IMG/VR virus record: IMGVR_UViG_3300025508_000176
Span: 1 to 21,662 of that record
Origin: a virus
Length of the DNA: 21,662 nt
Direction: 5' to 3' (one strand)
In this document: positions 18,494 through 21,662 of the stretch, one piece after another
How the letters are laid out: the number at the start of each line of letters is the position of its first letter
Numbering within the stretch: the first letter of the stretch is position 1
The notes under the pieces: model-generated
Databases searched by the model: none
Told to the model about the DNA's origin: nothing
What the model saw: the letters and a program-made list of their open reading frames with translations, nothing else
Position numbers and translations under genes: made by a program

Positions 18494-20641
18494 TTACTCC
18501 TGATTATCCGTTATTGCCTGTGCTGTTGGTACAGTTGCAACAGGCGTTAAAGCTGATGGTGGTATTTTTGCTTCAAATCTTTTATTTAATCTTTCTAAAA
18601 TTTGATTAATTCGTGTTGTTAAAATTTTTCTATATTGTTCGCCTTTTTTTGTTTTTTTAGCGGCTTGTGCTAATAGTGGTTTTATTGCTGGTTGAGCAAG
18701 TATATAAGATATACCATAAACTACACCCACACCACCTACAGCAGCAGCTAATCCACCAGTAGCTCCAGCTACACCCAATGCTCCAACAACAGCCATTGGA
18801 TTTACACCACTTGCAAATCGTAAAAACAAACTTCTTGTTACAAAAGTGTTCATAGAAGATAAGTCAGGGGTAATAGCTAAAAGATTTATGAAACCTTCTA
18901 AATCATCTGGTGTAACATCACTTAATTCTAATATTTTTTTTGTTTTTAAATATTTTGCACTTTTTGATAAATTCGAATCTAAAAAACCTAATTCACCTAA
19001 TACATTTTTTGCATCAAAACCAACTTTTAAAACTGTTTTACCGCCTACATTTTCATAAAGATGTTTATGAAAAGTTTGGTCAATATACATATCTCCTAAT
19101 GCTTTAAATCTTTCATCTCCTATAATTTTGCGTAAATCATCTAAAGCATCAATATCATTTTGTTTACCAAATGCTTTATTATATAAACCAGTTAATTTAG
19201 AATTTTTTGCAAAAACATTTTCTTTGCCGACTGTCGATCTTAAACCTTTGCCTACTGCTTGGCTTATTAAACCAGACTCATAACCTGTGATAGTTTGCAT
19301 AAATGTTGCAAATTCATCATTTGCTTTTTCTCTTAAATCTATTGCTTTTTTAAAATCTATATCATTAGCGTATTTTGAGTTTTTACCAAAATATGACTTT
19401 TCAATTAAATTTTGTATGTTTCTTGAAATACCATAACTAGGAACTAAACTAGCATCAGCAACAGCATTTGGATTATATGGATTTAAAGTTTTTGAAAATT
19501 GTTTTAATTGAAACATAATATCTTCAACTTCTTGAAATGTAAAATTTTTACTAGGAGATTTGTTTATAAAATCTAATTGTCTATTAAGATATTTACCAAA
19601 TTCATCATTTAATTGTGTTTGTGGGGGTAAGCCTCGAAATGTTTTTTTACCAGACTCATATACTGCTGGTAATTCTTTTTCTATTGCTTCTTTTAAGATA
19701 TTTGCATCATATTCATATTTAGTGCCTTGCATAATTTTATCAGCAGATTTATAAATAGCATTTATTCTTTTATCTTCATTTTCAAAAAATTGTTTACCAT
19801 ATAAAGCAATTTGTTGACTTGCTTCTAATTCATTTAATTCTTCTTTTGGTGAAAAAGTGTATCTTGCCACATCTTGAACTTCATCTCTTAAATCTGCAGC
19901 AGCTACTTGTATTGGTCTACCTGCCAATGGAACACGCCCTAATGAACTTGTTACTGCTTGTGTAACACCACCTTGAGCTGCCATTCCTATAGGTATACCT
20001 TTAGGTTCTTTTCCCATTTCTCTTAATTGTTTTGATATAAAACCTTGATAAGTTTTTCCAGCAGAAGATGCTTCTGGACTTAAACCCACAATTTTACCGC
20101 CTAAAGTTTTAACTGGATCTTCTAAATCATCAGCAGTTTTTTGTATTGTTTGTTTTATTTTATCTTTACCTTTTGTAAAACCTCTACCAATTTTATCTTT
20201 AACAGGTTTTACAGCTTTACCAATTAAAGGAGATGCACCTTGTAAAGCTACTCCAAAAGCAGAAACTAAAGCACCTTCAAAAACCGCATCTTTTGTTTGC
20301 TGTCTATTTGTTGGTGATGGTATATTAGGATAAATTATATCTCCTAATTCATCTATAGCTCTTGATGTTGCTCCTGTTGCTGCACCTGCTATTGCTTGAC
20401 CAGCATAAGGATTTTTTGTTACAGCAGTACCTAATACAAAAGAACCAACACCAGCGATTACTTCTGCTGGAACTTCAAAGAAAGGTGATATTTTTGTAGG
20501 AAATTCATTTTTATCAATAATGCCTAATTTAATAGCTTTTTGACGAACCATATCATTTCTTTCTTTCATGCTTAATTCACCAGCAGCTACTAATCTATCA
20601 CCATCTTGTTTATATTGTTCAATTTCCTTTCTTACACTCAT
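18494..20641 (-). CDS. Internal virion / DNA-ejection-type protein, 715 aa
   Basis: Large protein with no enzyme motif. A helical Lys/Glu-rich start (1-50) leads to a Gly/Ala-rich hydrophobic segment (about 57-95, V-I-A-G-V-G-S-F-V-L-G), then long charged helical stretches (about 100-610) and a second Ala/Gly hydrophobic segment (about 614-650, V-V-G-A-L-G-V-A-G-A-T-G-G-L). A Lys/Arg-rich tail and a Pro/Thr end follow. Two amphipathic or membrane-compatible segments plus long coils fit internal (ejection) proteins of podo-like phages that form a channel in the host envelope. Assignment rests on architecture and position only. Start overlaps the upstream stop as TAATG at 20641; three bases precede the tail fibre. 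Confidence 0.55.
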   Translation of the reverse strand: MSVRKEIEQYKQDGDRLVAAGELSMKERNDMVRQKAIKLGIIDKNEFPTKISPFFEVPAEVIAGVGSFVLGTAVTKNPYAGQAIAGAATGATSRAIDELGDIIYPNIPSPTNRQQTKDAVFEGALVSAFGVALQGASPLIGKAVKPVKDKIGRGFTKGKDKIKQTIQKTADDLEDPVKTLGGKIVGLSPEASSAGKTYQGFISKQLREMGKEPKGIPIGMAAQGGVTQAVTSSLGRVPLAGRPIQVAAADLRDEVQDVARYTFSPKEELNELEASQQIALYGKQFFENEDKRINAIYKSADKIMQGTKYEYDANILKEAIEKELPAVYESGKKTFRGLPPQTQLNDEFGKYLNRQLDFINKSPSKNFTFQEVEDIMFQLKQFSKTLNPYNPNAVADASLVPSYGISRNIQNLIEKSYFGKNSKYANDIDFKKAIDLREKANDEFATFMQTITGYESGLISQAVGKGLRSTVGKENVFAKNSKLTGLYNKAFGKQNDIDALDDLRKIIGDERFKALGDMYIDQTFHKHLYENVGGKTVLKVGFDAKNVLGELGFLDSNLSKSAKYLKTKKILELSDVTPDDLEGFINLLAITPDLSSMNTFVTRSLFLRFASGVNPMAVVGALGVAGATGGLAAAVGGVGVVYGISYILAQPAIKPLLAQAAKKTKKGEQYRKILTTRINQILERLNKRFEAKIPPSALTPVATVPTAQAITDNQE

Positions 20642-21662
20642 TATTTAAGACCTCTTGATTCAGCAACTATTTGTAAACCACCACCAGTATAAAATCTTTC
20701 TCTAACATTTTCTATTGGTTCTTGATTATCAAATTGTGTTACATCATAAAATCTTCTTATAGTTCCTGCGTTTTCATTTTTTCCTTCTCTTTCGCCAGAC
20801 AATGATTCTAAAATTACATTATATTCTTTTAATAATTGATTGCCTGTACTTAAAGCAGAACGAGCATCTGATTTTTCTTTATTTGTAGTATTTGGGTTTT
20901 GCAAGGTTGACTCTGCTACAGATACTATTCTTTCAACTTCACTTTTTAAATTTTGGTATGAATTTGTTGCAAAACTTTCACTTTTAAAACCAGTCATTTG
21001 ACTTGAACCAGCATCAAAACGCATAGGCAATATATTATTAATAGTTTCTGCTGTATATTTTGCTACTCTACCTGCAAAATCTGTTAAGAAAAATTGTTTT
21101 GTTTTTGTAACATTCATTCTAACAGCTTGTCTTGCTGCTTGTGTTTTTGGTGCAAAAGTTCTTTCTCTAAATGGTACATATTCACCAATAGCTCCAAGTT
21201 TTTCTTTAAAAGTATCTGTTATACCAAAAGCTGATATTGCATTACCTAATGCTTCTTCTGTTTCTAGGCTTACAACAGCATTTTCTTTTGCTTTTTGTAT
21301 AGTTTGGTCAGGCGTTACATTTAATTTATTTTCTATATCAAATTTAATTTGCTCATTTACAGCTTGTAAAAATTGTTTGTCAGGTAAATTTGCAAACTTT
21401 TCATATCTTTTATCTTGTCTAAGATTGGTTAAATTTTCTGATTGTTGCCTACTTTGTTGTATTTCCATCATTTTACCATAAGGATCGCCTTGCATTGGTG
21501 TTCCTATAGGTCTTAATGCACCAGCTTTTTGAAACTCTTGTGCTACTGCAAGAATAGGTGCTGCACCCATATAAGCATTAGATGCCCTATCAAATAGACC
21601 ACTTGCTCTTTGACCCAATGTTCTTTTAGGTTGAGGCTGGGCAGATTGAACAGGTTGAGATT
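20641..21662 (-). CDS. Virion-type protein, 5' end outside the window
   Basis: Partial: the frame stays open through the window edge. An internal TTG at 21618 could serve as a start, but the frame continues upstream as a Gln/Pro/Arg-type linker (reading P-K-R-T-L-G-Q-R), so the true start lies beyond 21662. The visible 340 residues are charged and helical, with R-Q-D-K-R-Y-E-K-F, an A-A-R-Q-A-V-R segment and R-F-Y-D-V-T-Q-F near the end; no enzyme motif or clear membrane helix is seen. Its place before the internal protein and tail fibre suggests another internal virion or tail-linked protein. The stop overlaps the next gene start. Confidence 0.6.
   Translation of the reverse strand, partial: SQPVQSAQPQPKRTLGQRASGLFDRASNAYMGAAPILAVAQEFQKAGALRPIGTPMQGDPYGKMMEIQQSRQQSENLTNLRQDKRYEKFANLPDKQFLQAVNEQIKFDIENKLNVTPDQTIQKAKENAVVSLETEEALGNAISAFGITDTFKEKLGAIGEYVPFRERTFAPKTQAARQAVRMNVTKTKQFFLTDFAGRVAKYTAETINNILPMRFDAGSSQMTGFKSESFATNSYQNLKSEVERIVSVAESTLQNPNTTNKEKSDARSALSTGNQLLKEYNVILESLSGEREGKNENAGTIRRFYDVTQFDNQEPIENVRERFYTGGGLQIVAESRGLK

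Noticed and set aside
17784-18503. 239-aa plus-strand frame inside the tail fibre
   Set aside because: It is the antisense of Thr/Ala/Gly-rich fibre coding sequence, which avoids stops on the opposite strand by composition; it has no ribosome site and its Val/Pro-rich sequence resembles no family.
1-21662. tRNA, rRNA, insertion sequence or integrase
   Set aside because: No cloverleaf-like run, terminal inverted repeats with transposase, or tyrosine/serine recombinase motif was seen in any frame.

Overview
The window is part of an AT-rich tailed-phage genome, most likely a marine phage of the uncultured Mediterranean-phage or pelagiphage kind. The evidence is gene content: a long repeat-rich tail fibre, large internal virion-type proteins, small basic phage proteins, a GTA-type holin, an exonuclease/Sak/SSB recombination set, a DUF3310 protein, a lone DnaA domain IV protein and a 2OG-Fe(II) oxygenase. 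The host cannot be proved from this sequence; low GC and the family resemblances (recalled, not searched) suggest an AT-rich marine bacterium. No integrase, DNA polymerase, RNA polymerase, terminase, capsid gene, tRNA or CRISPR array was found here.

Layout. (1) 61-1491, plus strand: six very small, tightly overlapping genes of unknown function, most preceded by an ATGGAG ribosome-binding site. (2) 1494-4139, minus strand: a DUF6456-like protein overlapping a replication-type protein, then an unknown protein, a PD-(D/E)XK nuclease-like protein, a small HTH protein and a basic membrane peptide. The last four form one leftward transcript. (3) 4140-4260: back-to-back sigma70-type promoters around a possible operator. 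(4) 4261-7689, plus strand: a small unknown gene, a strong hairpin, then three coupled genes: a secreted Asn/Thr/Ser-rich protein, a secreted NIDO-like protein with a very acidic middle, and a membrane/coiled-coil protein. A bidirectional terminator closes the unit. (5) 7690-8140: mostly non-coding, with one doubtful small ORF and a strong promoter. (6) 8141-11827, plus strand: RecB/Cas4-like exonuclease, three small genes, Sak annealing protein, SSB, DUF3310, DnaA domain IV, and a DNMT3-like cytosine methyltransferase. (7) 11828-21662, minus strand, reading leftward from the window edge: virion-type protein (partial), 715-aa internal virion-type protein, 1429-aa tail fibre, a run of small proteins including a Q-V-K nuclease and a GTA-type holin, a hidden 55-aa HTH protein, a hidden 45-aa lipoprotein and the 2OG oxygenase.

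How it works together. The exonuclease, Sak and SSB can resect, anneal and coat DNA as a recombination module; the DnaA-like protein may link this to replication, and the methyltransferase may mask the DNA from restriction. The minus-strand block carries particle, host-recognition and lysis-type functions. The divergent promoters with an HTH gene look like an early control point. The least explained part is the secreted three-gene cassette at 4590-7689, which looks designed to act in or outside the host envelope. Several real genes are under 60 codons, and many longest-ORF starts are wrong because the ATGGAG Shine-Dalgarno motif itself contains an ATG.
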